Counted from the stretch's first letter, positions 36,680-45,879 are shown. The stretch is 52,109 nucleotides of DNA from an uncultured Clostridia bacterium (GCA_944378105.1 CALWGC010000029.1:1-52109), one strand, 5' to 3'. Numbers and translations are program-made. The notes: generated by a model not told the origin, from the sequence alone.

Positions 36680-37927
36680 CTATGATTGCAACAAATGGAT
36701 GAATAACCCGCTGCGCAGTTTTGGTTCAAACCAAGTGGATTTGGGTGGCATAATCAAATTGTGGTCTGCAACATCGATCAATTCTTCCATGGAAGTGGGG
36801 TAGAGGGCAAAGGCCACCTTGGCTTCTCCCAACAGCACTCTTTTTTCCAATTCCCCAAGGCCACGGATACCACCGACAAAGTCGATGCGGTCGTTGGTAC
36901 GGGGATCGTCAATGCCCAAAATAGGTCCCAGCAAGTTCTTTTGCAAAATGGAAACATCCAAAGATCCCACAGGATCTTCCGGGATGATTTCCTCCTGGGC
37001 GGTTAATAAGTACCACTGATTTTCAAAGTACATCCCAAACTGGTGGGGCATCCGTGGATGGCAAGGGCTGGACTGCCGCCAAGGCATCAAATAAAACCGT
37101 TTGGTGACTTCCTGTAAAAAGTCATCCACCGAAAGACCGTTTAAGTCTTTGACTACCCGGTTGTAATCTAAAATGTGCAGCTCTTCTGCAGGAAAGAGTA
37201 CCGATAAAATGAACCGAAAGGGTGCATCTTCCGGGGCATCGGGCTGGGAGGCGATGCGTTTTTTACATACAGCCGCCGCCGAGGCACAGCGATGGTGCCC
37301 ATCGGCAATATATAAATTTGGTACAGAGGCAAAGGATTGTTGCAGCTGGGTTATGGCATCGGCATCTGCAATGACCCAAACTTGATGGGTGATGCCGTCG
37401 TCTGCCACAAAATCCACTTCGGCCGGGTGGCTGTCGCACCAGGCATGGCAAAAATCGGCAATGGATTTGTCCTGATAGGCCATGAAAATGGGCCCGGTTT
37501 GGGCGTTACAAGTATCCACATGGCGAATGCGGTCGGCTTCTTTTTCGGCTCTGGTGAGTTCATGTTTTTTGATGATGCCAGATTCATACTCGCTGGCTGC
37601 GGTGCAGCAAACAAGGCCGGTTTGACTTTGGCCGTTTCGAATCAGGCGATAGATATAAAAACAAGGTGTTTCGTCTTGCACAAAAACGTCCTCTGCAATC
37701 CAGCGATACATCGTAGAGGCAGCCGTTTCATAGATCAAAGGGTCGGTGGGGTCAATGCCTTGTGGTAAATCCACTTCGCTTCGATCAATATGTAAAAAAG
37801 AAAGGGGATTTTTGCTACAAATGTCTCTGGCTTCCGCTTCGTTCATGACGTCATAGGGCAATGCTGCCACTTGGGAGGCCAAGGCCGCCGTAGGGCGCAC
37901 GGCCCGAAAAGGTTTGATGGTTGCCAT
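36680..37927 (-). CDS. DUF1015 family protein
   Basis: 415 residues, the normal length for DUF1015 (COG4198). The N-terminus (IKPFRAVRPT, VAALPYDVMNEAEARDI, NPLSFLHIDRSE) and the central IADGHHRCASA are diagnostic. The family is widespread in anaerobic bacteria and unassigned; it often lies near serine biosynthesis genes, but not here. It has no signal peptide or membrane helices. AGAGGTG lies about 9 bases before the ATG. It is monocistronic and diverges from trkA. Confidence 0.88.
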   Translation of the reverse strand: MATIKPFRAVRPTAALASQVAALPYDVMNEAEARDICSKNPLSFLHIDRSEVDLPQGIDPTDPLIYETAASTMYRWIAEDVFVQDETPCFYIYRLIRNGQSQTGLVCCTAASEYESGIIKKHELTRAEKEADRIRHVDTCNAQTGPIFMAYQDKSIADFCHAWCDSHPAEVDFVADDGITHQVWVIADADAITQLQQSFASVPNLYIADGHHRCASAAAVCKKRIASQPDAPEDAPFRFILSVLFPAEELHILDYNRVVKDLNGLSVDDFLQEVTKRFYLMPWRQSSPCHPRMPHQFGMYFENQWYLLTAQEEIIPEDPVGSLDVSILQKNLLGPILGIDDPRTNDRIDFVGGIRGLGELEKRVLLGEAKVAFALYPTSMEELIDVADHNLIMPPKSTWFEPKLRSGLFIHLLQS

Positions 37928-37958
37928 GGTTTAAACACCTCTTTTTCTCATGTCGTAT

Positions 37959-38017
37959 GCTGCTGCCAATTGGGCAGTCAGCAAAAGCATTATATCATAG
38001 CTTTTTGAAAAGAACAA
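37959..38017 (-). promoter_or_regulatory. DUF1015 promoter with 5'-end hairpin
   Basis: On the minus strand TTGTTC (38012-38017) and consensus TATAAT (37989-37994) are 17 bases apart. A hairpin (GCTGCTGCC with GGCAGTCAGC, one bulge, 37959-37982) occupies what should be the first bases of the transcript, a position that often protects mRNA from 5' decay. Confidence 0.7.
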
Positions 38018-38057
38018 CAAGCAAGCAACGATTTTCTGTTTGGAATGGGGAAAGTGA

Positions 38058-38086
38058 TTGTCTCTATCAGCAAAAGCTGTTATAAT
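38058..38086 (+). promoter_or_regulatory. Promoter of trkA-trkH
   Basis: TTGTCT (38058-38063) and consensus TATAAT (38081-38086), 17-base spacer, 50 bases before the start. Confidence 0.78.
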
Positions 38087-38136
38087 GATACTGAATTTGG
38101 ACAGGGTGTCCTATGGATGAGCAAGGGGGAACGAGA

Positions 38137-39519
38137 ATGAAAATCATCATTGTTGGTGCAGGGAAAGTGGGATATTACACCGCAAAACACCTGTGCCAGG
38201 AAGACAATGACGTGGTCATTATTGATAAAAACCAAGAGGTGCTGCAAAAAGCAGCTGATGATTTGGATGTCATGTGCATTCGCGGCAGCGGCCTGAGTAC
38301 CCGGGTGCTGTTAAGCGCCGGCGTACAGGAAGCCGATTTGATCATTGCCGCCACCACATCCGACGAAATCAATATGCTTTGCTGTCTGACGGGCAAACGC
38401 CTTGGGGTAAAGCATACCATCGCCCGCATCCGCGACCCGGAATATTCCTATGAACTTTCTGTTTTGAAAAAAGAAATGGGCTTAGATATGGTCATTAACC
38501 CAGAACAGGAATCGGCCGGTGAGATTGCCCGGGTGCTGCGGTTTCCGGCTGCCATCAATATTGAAACCTTTGTCAATGGGCGGGTGGAAATGGTGGCGTT
38601 TCGAGTACGGGCGGACGATATTTTCTGCGGACAAACGCTGATGCAGACCATGTCCCGTCTCAATGTGCCCATTGTCTTTTGTGCCGTGCTGCGTCAAGAC
38701 AAAGTGATGATTCCAAATGGCAATACACGGATGGAGGCAGGAGATTTGGCCTATATTGTGGGCGAACCGCCGTTTATCCATACCTTTTTCAAAAAAATTG
38801 GCCGTTATAGCGGAAAGACCAAAAATGTACTAATCATTGGCGGCGGAAAAATTGCCCGCTATCTTTGTGAAGACATTGCGGAAGTGGGCATCCGGGCCAA
38901 GATCATTGAACGGGACTACAAAGTATGCCAATCGCTGAGCGAAGGACTGCCCAACTGTGTCATCATCCATGGCGATGGCTCTGACGAGACGGTATTGCAT
39001 AGCGAAAACATGGGCGCCTTTGACTCGGTGGTGACGTTGACAGGCCGGGATGAAGAAAATTTGTTGGTGGCCCTTTATGCTTCGCAAATGGGCGTGCCTA
39101 AAGTGATTGCCAAAATCAACCGGCCAAACTATGAAGAAATGATCCGTGGCTTTGGCATCGACAGTGTGGTAAGTCCCAAAAGTGTGACGGCTTCTCAAAT
39201 CATTCGTTTTGTGCGGGCGTTGAAAAACTCCATGGGCTGTAGCATTGAAACGCTGTATAAAATTGTAGATAACCGGGTGGAAGCACTGGTGTTTTTGGCC
39301 AATGATACCACACAGCACTTGGGCGAGCCCTTCAAAGACGTTCAGTTCCGCAAAAACTTCATTGTGGCCGCCATCGAACGAAGGGGCAAAGTCATTATCC
39401 CCTCCGGCAGCGATTGTATTGAAAAAGGCGATCGTGTGGTCATTGTTTCTACGGAAGCAAGGGTGGAAACGCTCAATGACGTGTTTGAAAAGACAGAAAC
39501 TGGAGGGTGGGCACATTGA
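38137..39519 (+). CDS. trkA: Trk potassium system NAD-binding subunit TrkA
   Basis: 460 residues with two tandem RCK units. Each has a Rossmann NAD(H)-binding fold (KIIIVGAGKVGYYTA at residues 2-16; NVLIIGGGKIARYLC near 230) followed by an RCK-C domain. It is the cytoplasmic gating ring of the TrkH potassium channel. GGGGGA sits 6 bases before the ATG at 38137; the ATG at 38113 is in frame but lacks a ribosome site. The stop overlaps the trkH start. Confidence 0.94.
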   Translation: MKIIIVGAGKVGYYTAKHLCQEDNDVVIIDKNQEVLQKAADDLDVMCIRGSGLSTRVLLSAGVQEADLIIAATTSDEINMLCCLTGKRLGVKHTIARIRDPEYSYELSVLKKEMGLDMVINPEQESAGEIARVLRFPAAINIETFVNGRVEMVAFRVRADDIFCGQTLMQTMSRLNVPIVFCAVLRQDKVMIPNGNTRMEAGDLAYIVGEPPFIHTFFKKIGRYSGKTKNVLIIGGGKIARYLCEDIAEVGIRAKIIERDYKVCQSLSEGLPNCVIIHGDGSDETVLHSENMGAFDSVVTLTGRDEENLLVALYASQMGVPKVIAKINRPNYEEMIRGFGIDSVVSPKSVTASQIIRFVRALKNSMGCSIETLYKIVDNRVEALVFLANDTTQHLGEPFKDVQFRKNFIVAAIERRGKVIIPSGSDCIEKGDRVVIVSTEARVETLNDVFEKTETGGWAH

Positions 39520-40967
39520 ATTTCGCATTGATTTTTCGCCTCATTGGCCATGTGCTTTTTTTGGAAGGGCTTTTGATGGCGTTGCCGCTGGCAGTTTCGG
39601 TTTTGTATGGCGGAGAGGATTTACTTAGCTTTGTGGCCACCATGTTTTTGGTCATTGCAGTGGGCCAGATGTTGCGGCGGCTGGAGCCAAAGGTACAGAC
39701 GTTTCGTTCCAGAGATGGGTTTTTATGCGTGGCACTCTCATGGGTGTTGTTGGCCTTTTTTGGGGCACTGCCCTTTTATTTTAGTGGCTATTTTGCCAGT
39801 TTTGTGGATTGCTTTTTTGAATCGGTTTCCGGTTTTACGACGACAGGGGCTTCCATTTTGCCAGAGGTTGAATCGCTGCCCAAAGGGATTTTGTTTTGGC
39901 GCAGCTTCACCCACTGGATTGGCGGCATGGGTGTATTGGTGTTTGTGCTGGCGGTGATGCCCAATGTCAGTGCATCGACACTGCACTTATTAAAGGCAGA
40001 AAGCCCGGGGCCTTCGCCGGGGAAGATTATGCCAAGAATTCGGGAAACGGCCCAGATGCTTTATTTGATCTATTTTGGGTTGACCATCGTGCATATCATC
40101 TGTCTGCTTTTGGCGGGGCTGCCCCTTTATGATGCCGTCATTACCTCCATGGGTTCGGCCGGGACCGGCGGGTTTTCCAACCGGAATTTGAGTATTGGCG
40201 CTTACAATAATGTGGCGGTGGAAATGATTACGGCTATCTTTATGATGTTGTTTGGCGTCAATTTCAGCATTTATTATTGTTGCTTGAAAAAAGATTTTCG
40301 TTCGGTGGCAAAAAACGAAGAGCTACGGTTATATTTGACCATCATTGTGGTGGTAACCATTTTGATTACCATCAACATTTTGTCGCTCTTTGATTTTTCC
40401 ATTTTACAATCCTTGCGCTATGCCTTCTTCCAGGTGGTTTCCATTATGACCACCACCGGTTATAGCACCATCGACTTTAATCTTTGGCCCACGTTCAGCA
40501 AGGCCCTGTTGGTGACGTTGATGGTCATCGGGGCCAGCGCCGGCTCCACCGGCGGCGGTGTAAAAGTGGTGCGTATTTTGATTTTGTGCAAGGCAGCCAT
40601 GCATGAAATTGGAAAAATCATCTATCCACGCCGGGTGCGCACGGTGAAAAACGATGGGTATACGGTGGAGGAATCGGGGCTGCGTAGCATTGGGTTATTC
40701 TTCTTTTGCTATATGATGATTGCCTTTGTTGCCTTTTTGCTGGTTTCTCTAGATGGGTTTGACTTGATTACGTCGGGAACGGCTGTCTTTTCTGCCTTGG
40801 GTAACATTGGCCCGGGTTTTGAAGTGATTGGCCCCATGGGAAACTGGAGCGCTTTTTCGCCCTTTAGCAAATTGGTCTTTAGTTTTTGTATGCTGGCGGG
40901 ACGATTGGAAGTGTTCCCCATGCTGCTTCTGCTTTCGCCGATGGCCTGGAAGCGGAGCGAAATTTAA
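39516..40967 (+). CDS. trkH: Trk potassium uptake channel TrkH
   Basis: 483 residues with about ten to twelve hydrophobic segments. Four pore-loop filters of the SKT superfamily are visible, for example GFTTTGAS, GSAGTGGFSNR, MTTTGYSTIDF and ALGNIGPGF, plus ASAGSTGGGVKVVR. It moves K+ across the membrane under TrkA control. The start is probably TTG at 39516, placed 5-9 bases after GGAGGGTGG; a GTG at 39507 lies within that ribosome site. It overlaps the trkA stop by 4 bases. Confidence 0.94.
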   Translation: MNFALIFRLIGHVLFLEGLLMALPLAVSVLYGGEDLLSFVATMFLVIAVGQMLRRLEPKVQTFRSRDGFLCVALSWVLLAFFGALPFYFSGYFASFVDCFFESVSGFTTTGASILPEVESLPKGILFWRSFTHWIGGMGVLVFVLAVMPNVSASTLHLLKAESPGPSPGKIMPRIRETAQMLYLIYFGLTIVHIICLLLAGLPLYDAVITSMGSAGTGGFSNRNLSIGAYNNVAVEMITAIFMMLFGVNFSIYYCCLKKDFRSVAKNEELRLYLTIIVVVTILITINILSLFDFSILQSLRYAFFQVVSIMTTTGYSTIDFNLWPTFSKALLVTLMVIGASAGSTGGGVKVVRILILCKAAMHEIGKIIYPRRVRTVKNDGYTVEESGLRSIGLFFFCYMMIAFVAFLLVSLDGFDLITSGTAVFSALGNIGPGFEVIGPMGNWSAFSPFSKLVFSFCMLAGRLEVFPMLLLLSPMAWKRSEI

Positions 40968-40972
40968 AAGAG

Positions 40973-41014
40973 AAAACGGGAAAAGCCAAACAAGATGGCT
41001 TTCCCCGTTTTTTT
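40973..41014. terminator. Bidirectional terminator between trkH and ABC permease
   Basis: AAAACGGGAAAAGCC pairs with GGCTTTCCCCGTTTT (one mismatch), with a T-run to 41014. It touches the stop codon of the leftward permease gene. Confidence 0.85.
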
Positions 41015-41816
41015 ATTCCCGCCAACGCAAAACGGCTTTTTCCAGATACAAAATGGCACGATATAAAAAGGCAGAAAGTAAGGCCAAAATCACCACCGAT
41101 AACATGACCCAATCCAGTTTAAAGACTTGGCTGCCATAGGTGATGAGATACCCAAGCCCTGCCTTGCTGACGAGAAATTCGCCAACCATGACACCCACAA
41201 AGGAAAGCCCTACATTGATTTTTAAGGCGTTCATGATGTCTGGAACGGCAGAGGGGAGTATAACGGCAAAAAACAACTGGCGTTTGGTGCCGCCAAAGGT
41301 GGCGATGAGTTTTTGTTTTTCCGGATCGACGGACAAGAACCCATTGAGCACGTTTAATATGGTAACAATGACCGACGTTAAAATGGCAACAGCCAAAATG
41401 GAGCCCATGTTATTGCCAATCCAAACGATGAAAATGGGGGCCAGGGCCGTTTTGGGGAGGCTATTTAAAATGACCAAATAAGGCTGGGCCACACGATGCA
41501 AAAAAGGATTCCACCAAAGCAAAATGGCAATGCCCACCCCCAAAATGGTGCCCAGCGTAAACCCTAACACCGTTTCAAATACCGTAATGCCAATATGATA
41601 AAACAGTTCCCCGCCCGAAAGCAATTCCACACAGGAGCGGACCATCCGGCTGGGAGAGCTGAACAAAAACGGATCAATGACGCCCAAGGCCGCACAGACT
41701 TCCCAAAGCAGTAAAAACAAACCCAAGCAGGCCCATTGGAAAAACGTCACCCAATGCTTTTGCCGCTGTAAAGCGGCCAAATAGGCTTTTTGAGATGCGG
41801 AAGTGTTGTCATTCAT
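41013..41816 (-). CDS. ABC transporter permease, SsuC/TauC/ThiX type
   Basis: 267 residues with six predicted helices and the BPD_transp_1 fold. The conserved stretch LNSLPKTALAPIFIVWIG and the EAA loop (LIATFGGTKRQLFFAVILPS) fit importers of sulfonates, taurine, nitrate or thiamine precursors; the substrate cannot be told. The ATG overlaps the ATPase stop by 8 bases, so translation is coupled. No binding protein gene lies in the unit. Confidence 0.9.
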   Translation of the reverse strand: MNDNTSASQKAYLAALQRQKHWVTFFQWACLGLFLLLWEVCAALGVIDPFLFSSPSRMVRSCVELLSGGELFYHIGITVFETVLGFTLGTILGVGIAILLWWNPFLHRVAQPYLVILNSLPKTALAPIFIVWIGNNMGSILAVAILTSVIVTILNVLNGFLSVDPEKQKLIATFGGTKRQLFFAVILPSAVPDIMNALKINVGLSFVGVMVGEFLVSKAGLGYLITYGSQVFKLDWVMLSVVILALLSAFLYRAILYLEKAVLRWRE

Positions 41817-42555
41817 GATAATCCAAGTCCTTCCATATTTGATTGAAATAGCAATGAAAATCGGCCGATTCTCTGGCCTGGAACGGCGTCTTGGCCCCGT
41901 CCAGTTGGATGGGGTAGGTGTTTTTCAGTACGGCCGGCCGTTTGGAGAGCACCAAAACACGATCGGAGCAGGCAATGGCTTCGGAAATATCGTGGGTGAC
42001 GAGGATGGCTGTTTTTTGTTCGCTGCGGATGATTCCGGTTACTTCATCGGCGGCGTGCAGCCGGGTTTGGTAGTCCAGGGCAGAAAAGGGTTCATCCAAA
42101 AGCAGCACATCGGGCTTTAAGGCCAGGGTGCGGATGAGGGCGGCCCGTTGGCGCATGCCGCCGCTTAGCTCCGAAGGCTTGCGGAAGGCAAAATCGGCCA
42201 AGCCGTATTTTTCCAAAAGCGCCCAGACTTCTTGCTTGGTGGTGGCATTGAGCTTTTTGGCAATTTCTAGGCCCAAACAGGCATTGCGAAAAATGGTGCG
42301 CCATTCCAGCAGATGGTCTTTTTGCAGCATATATCCAACCCGGATCCCTTCGGCCAGTTCCACCCGGCCCCTTGATGGCGGCAAAAGCCCGGCAATGGCC
42401 GACAAAATGGTGCTTTTGCCACAGCCCGACGGCCCCACCAGGCTCACCAGTTCCCCGGGATAAACGGCAAAGGAGACTTCCTCCACCGCCCGCGTTTCCC
42501 CTTGCGCACTATGATAATCCAGCCCCAGCCCATGCAGGCGAACAATGGCTTCCAT
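41809..42555 (-). CDS. ABC transporter ATPase, SsuB/TauB type
   Basis: 248 residues with Walker [11 protein letters not shown]-loop MLQKDHLLEWRT, signature LSGGMRQRAALIRTLA, Walker B VLLLDEPFSALD and H-loop VTHDISEA, the pattern of nitrate/sulfonate/taurine importer ATPases. A longer frame reaches 42783 across the divergent mrp gene, but AGGAGG 8-9 bases before the ATG at 42555 fixes the start. It pairs with the permease just downstream. Confidence 0.92.
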   Translation of the reverse strand: MEAIVRLHGLGLDYHSAQGETRAVEEVSFAVYPGELVSLVGPSGCGKSTILSAIAGLLPPSRGRVELAEGIRVGYMLQKDHLLEWRTIFRNACLGLEIAKKLNATTKQEVWALLEKYGLADFAFRKPSELSGGMRQRAALIRTLALKPDVLLLDEPFSALDYQTRLHAADEVTGIIRSEQKTAILVTHDISEAIACSDRVLVLSKRPAVLKNTYPIQLDGAKTPFQARESADFHCYFNQIWKDLDYHE

Positions 42556-42629
42556 AAGCAAGAACCTCCTTTTGTTTTTTCCTAGTATATGGTAAAATAG
42601 GAGAAATGGTGAAGCGGGGAAATGAGTTG

Positions 42630-42658
42630 TTGACATAGTTCGGAAAACGTGTTTAAAT
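42630..42658 (+). promoter_or_regulatory. Promoter of the Mrp/NBP35 gene
   Basis: Consensus TTGACA (42630-42635) and TTAAAT (42653-42658) with a 17-base spacer. Confidence 0.65.
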
Positions 42659-42698
42659 GAATATGATAAAATTGTTTGGAAAGGTCGTGCAAAAGAAA

Positions 42699-43529
42699 AT
42701 GAGCCAAAATTGTAACTACAACTGTTCCAGCTGCGGCGAAACTTGCAGCGAACGAAAAGCAGAAAGCCTGTTGATTCCTGCAAACGAAAACAGCCATGTG
42801 AAAAAAGTCATTGGCGTAGTCAGCGGCAAGGGCGGGGTAGGAAAATCCTTGATTACGGCTTTGCTGGCAACGGCAATGCAGAAAAAAGGCCATGCCTGCG
42901 GGATTATGGATGCCGATGTGACCGGGCCTTCCATTCCAAAAGTGTTTGGTCTGCATGAAAAAGCTTCGGCTGTGGGCAACAGCATGATTCCGGTGAAAAC
43001 CCAAACGGGCATCGAAGTGATGAGTGTCAATTTGATTTTGGAAGACGAAACGGACCCTGTGGTTTGGAGAGGGCCTTTGATTGCCGGTGTGGTACAGCAG
43101 TTTTGGAGCGAAGTCATCTGGGAAGACATCGACTTTTTGTTTGTGGACATGCCTCCTGGCACAGGCGATGTGCCTTTGACGGTGTTCCAGTCGATGCCGG
43201 TGGATGGCATTGTGGTGGTTACATCTCCCCAGGATTTGGTGAGCATGATTGTGGGTAAGGCCGTGAAGATGGCACAGAAAATGAATATCCCAATCCTTGG
43301 CGTGGTGGAAAACATGAGTTATGTACTCTGTCCAGACTGCGGCAAAAAAATCATGATTTATGGCGAAAGCCATATCGAAGAAGTGGCAGCACAGTATGGC
43401 ATTGACGTATTGGGCCAGCTGCCCATCGACCCTATGGTGGCTGCTTCTTGCGATGCGGGCGAAGTGGAAACGGTGGCCACAACCCAGTTGGACCGCGCGG
43501 TGGAAAAACTGGAAGGGCTTCTTGGTTAA
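42699..43529 (+). CDS. Mrp/NBP35 family Fe-S carrier ATPase
   Basis: 276 residues. The deviant P-loop SGKGGVGKS is at 42-50, with DADVTGPSIPK and DMPPGTGD typical of Mrp/ApbC/NBP35. Four cysteines near the start (C5, C9, C12, C16 in CNYNCSSCGETC) resemble the NBP35 N-terminal cluster site, and CPDC (211-214) is the bridging pair that holds a shared [4Fe-4S] cluster in the dimer. It probably delivers clusters to apo-proteins. The start is uncertain: GGAAAGG lies 14 bases before this ATG, and GTG 42687 or ATG 42657 are possible. Confidence 0.92.
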   Translation: MSQNCNYNCSSCGETCSERKAESLLIPANENSHVKKVIGVVSGKGGVGKSLITALLATAMQKKGHACGIMDADVTGPSIPKVFGLHEKASAVGNSMIPVKTQTGIEVMSVNLILEDETDPVVWRGPLIAGVVQQFWSEVIWEDIDFLFVDMPPGTGDVPLTVFQSMPVDGIVVVTSPQDLVSMIVGKAVKMAQKMNIPILGVVENMSYVLCPDCGKKIMIYGESHIEEVAAQYGIDVLGQLPIDPMVAASCDAGEVETVATTQLDRAVEKLEGLLG

Positions 43530-43542
43530 GATTCGGCTTATG

Positions 43543-43579
43543 AAAAAATCTGTCTGTGAAAACAGGCAGATTTTTTTTT
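43543..43579 (+). terminator. Terminator after the Mrp gene
   Basis: AAAATCTGTCTGT pairs with ACAGGCAGATTTT across a GAAA loop (one G-T pair), then a run of Ts. Confidence 0.88.
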
Positions 43580-43581
43580 GG

Positions 43582-43615
43582 AAAAAAACAGGCCGTTTTT
43601 TGTAAACGGCCTGTT
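43582..43615 (-). terminator. Terminator after ktrA
   Basis: AACAGGCCGTTT (43587-43598) and AAACGGCCTGTT (43604-43615) form a perfect 12-bp stem; leftward it ends in a T-run. Confidence 0.9.
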
Positions 43616-43630
43616 GAGAAATAGAATGGT

Positions 43631-44281
43631 TTATTTTAATTGGGTGATTTGTTTGACATGGTCATGGGAACCTAAAATCATCAGTGTTTCATAGGGGCTG
43701 AAGATGTGGTCTGGGGTAGGCAGGGGGTAGATTTGCCCGCTGCGCTTGGTGGCCAAGATATTGACATGGTATTTGCCACGGATGTTTTTTTCCACAATGC
43801 TTTTGCCATGCCAGCTGGCGGGAGCTGCAATTTCATAAATACCCACATCGGGTGTCAGCTCAATGTAGTCAAACACATTGGTGGCGCCATAGGTGACGGC
43901 CAACCGTTCGGCCATTTCCCGTTCGGCATAGACCACATGGTCGGCGCCGTTTCGAAGCAACAGTTTGCGGTACATATCCCGAGAGGCCCGGGCGATGATC
44001 ATTCTTGCGCCATAATCTTTCAACAGCGCCGTTGTCATCAGCGAGCTTTGGAAGTCATCGCCGATGGCCACCACACAAACGTCAAAATTATTGACGCCCA
44101 AAGATTGAATGAAGGTGTCGTTGGTGGAATCGCCAATTTGGATATCGGGCACAATATGGATGGCATTGTCTGCCCGTTCCTCGCTTTTTTCAATGGCCAA
44201 TACATCGTGGCCTTCTTCAATGAGCTTTGCGGCCATATGGCGGCCAAAACGCCCCAGGCCCACAATCAAAAACGATTTCAT
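43631..44281 (-). CDS. ktrA: Ktr potassium uptake regulatory subunit KtrA
   Basis: 216 residues, a single RCK unit: NAD/ATP-binding Rossmann fold (FLIVGLGRFGRHMA at 4-17, GDSTND) plus an RCK-C domain. An octameric ring of KtrA gates KtrB; in Bacillus the RCK-C domain also binds c-di-AMP. The gene follows ktrB by 24 bases and ends at the hairpin 43582-43615. Single-unit length separates it from the double-unit TrkA at 38137. Confidence 0.93.
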   Translation of the reverse strand: MKSFLIVGLGRFGRHMAAKLIEEGHDVLAIEKSEERADNAIHIVPDIQIGDSTNDTFIQSLGVNNFDVCVVAIGDDFQSSLMTTALLKDYGARMIIARASRDMYRKLLLRNGADHVVYAEREMAERLAVTYGATNVFDYIELTPDVGIYEIAAPASWHGKSIVEKNIRGKYHVNILATKRSGQIYPLPTPDHIFSPYETLMILGSHDHVKQITQLK

Positions 44282-44305
44282 GGTTGAAAAATCCTCCTTC
44301 TGGCA

Positions 44306-45658
44306 TTATCCAATTTGTACCTTTTCCAGCGGCAAAGAAGAGCTGGAAGGTGGTTTGCTGGAAGAAAACGCCAATAACATGGTCAAAGAGCCAACACGGC
44401 CAAAAATCATCAAAAATGCCAACAGCAGCGAGCTAAAGGGCATCAACGTGGGGGTGATGCCGGTGGTGAGGCCCACCGTTGCAATGGCAGAAACACATTC
44501 AAAAAGTGTATCCAAAAAAGGAAGGTGTTCGATTCTTGCAATGATCATGGCAGCCGTACACGACAAAAATAAGTACAACATAAAGATGCAAGAAGCCGAG
44601 CGGACAATCCCTTCTTCCATTCTTCGTCCAAAGACTTCGATTTGTTTTCGGTGAAAGAAGATGGAGAAAATGGACAGAACTAAAATGGCAAAGGTGGTTG
44701 TTTTAATCCCGCCGGCCGTGGAGCCGGTGGAGCCGCCAATGAGCATCAGACAAATGGATAAAAATTTACTGCTTTCTGTCAATTCGTTTAAAGGCAGCGT
44801 GTTAAAGCCGGCTGTACGGACAGTAACCGATTGGAACAGAGAAGAAAGGATCTGCTCATCCAAAGGCAAGCGGGAGAAGACCACGCTGTTTTGTTCCAAT
44901 AAAAAGAAGAAAAAGGCACCGCCAAAAATCAGCAAGGCCGTCACAAACAGCACCAATTTGGTGTGTAAATGCATCCGTAGCATTTTCATTTTGTTGTCCA
45001 AAATATCTCGCCAAACGAAAAAGCCCAAGCCGCCTAAAACAATCAAGGCCATAATCACCAGGTTTAAGTACCAGTTTCCTGTGTAGTGGATGAAAGAAGA
45101 AAAGGCCCCGCTTTCTCCCATCAAGTCAAAGCCGGCATTACAAAAGGCCGAAATGCTGTGGAAGAAAGAAAACCAAATTCCTTTGCCCACGCCATAACGG
45201 GGACAAAAGAAGAAGGCCAAAAACAAGGCGCCAATGGTTTCCACCAAAAGACTGGCCAAAAAGATAAACCGGGTCATCCGTACAATCCCGCCCAGTTGTG
45301 GGGCGGAAATGGAGTTTTGCATCAAAGAGCGGGAAAATAACCCAATTTTTCGGCCGGTGACCGATAAAATCAAAATACAAAAGGTCATAAAGCCGATGCC
45401 GCCAATTTGAATCAGGCAAAGAATCACCACTTGTCCAAAGGTGGTCCAGTGGGTGCAGGTATCCACCAGAACAAGCCCTGTGACACAGGTGGCCGAAGTG
45501 GCGGTGAAAAAAGCGTTCAGCAATGTGTTGCCAGTTTCTTGCTGGATGGAAATGGGCAGGCAAAGCAGCAATGTGCCCAAAAAGATAACCCCGCAATATT
45601 CCAATAAAATGATTTGTGTGGTAGATAAATGCCGGAAAAAAGAAATGATTTTTTCCAT
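44306..45658 (-). CDS. ktrB: Ktr potassium channel subunit KtrB
   Basis: 450 residues with four M1-P-M2 pore units. Selectivity-filter pieces are visible: ATSATCVTGL, SAFCNAGFDLMG, VTVRTAGFNTL and SAIATVGLTTG; GGSTGSTAGGIKTTT forms the intramembrane gate region. It carries Na+-dependent K+ uptake gated by KtrA. The frame extends to 45769. AAGGAG is 14 bases before the ATG at 45658 and overlaps an in-frame GTG, so the start is slightly uncertain. It is the first gene of ktrB-ktrA. Confidence 0.93.
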   Translation of the reverse strand: MEKIISFFRHLSTTQIILLEYCGVIFLGTLLLCLPISIQQETGNTLLNAFFTATSATCVTGLVLVDTCTHWTTFGQVVILCLIQIGGIGFMTFCILILSVTGRKIGLFSRSLMQNSISAPQLGGIVRMTRFIFLASLLVETIGALFLAFFFCPRYGVGKGIWFSFFHSISAFCNAGFDLMGESGAFSSFIHYTGNWYLNLVIMALIVLGGLGFFVWRDILDNKMKMLRMHLHTKLVLFVTALLIFGGAFFFFLLEQNSVVFSRLPLDEQILSSLFQSVTVRTAGFNTLPLNELTESSKFLSICLMLIGGSTGSTAGGIKTTTFAILVLSIFSIFFHRKQIEVFGRRMEEGIVRSASCIFMLYLFLSCTAAMIIARIEHLPFLDTLFECVSAIATVGLTTGITPTLMPFSSLLLAFLMIFGRVGSLTMLLAFSSSKPPSSSSLPLEKVQIG

Positions 45659-45709
45659 GGCGTTGGTCGTCACTCCTTTTTGATAAATTTTCTCCTCTCC
45701 CATCGTCAC

Positions 45710-45738
45710 ATTATACCGCATTACCCATAAAAAGTCCA
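45710..45738 (-). promoter_or_regulatory. Promoter of ktrB-ktrA
   Basis: On the minus strand TGGACT (45733-45738) and consensus TATAAT (45710-45715), 17-base spacer. Confidence 0.6.
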
Positions 45739-45767
45739 CTAAGAAAAGCAGGCTTTGTCGGAAAAAC

Positions 45768-45801
45768 AAAAAAACCTGTTTCCAAAAGGAAACAAGTTTT
45801 T
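45768..45801 (-). terminator. Terminator after tRNA-Ala
   Basis: AACCTGTTTCC (45773-45783) pairs with GGAAACAAGTT across a 4-base loop with one G-T pair; leftward it ends in a T-run. Confidence 0.82.
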
Positions 45802-45806
45802 GAAAG

Positions 45807-45879
<73 letters not shown>

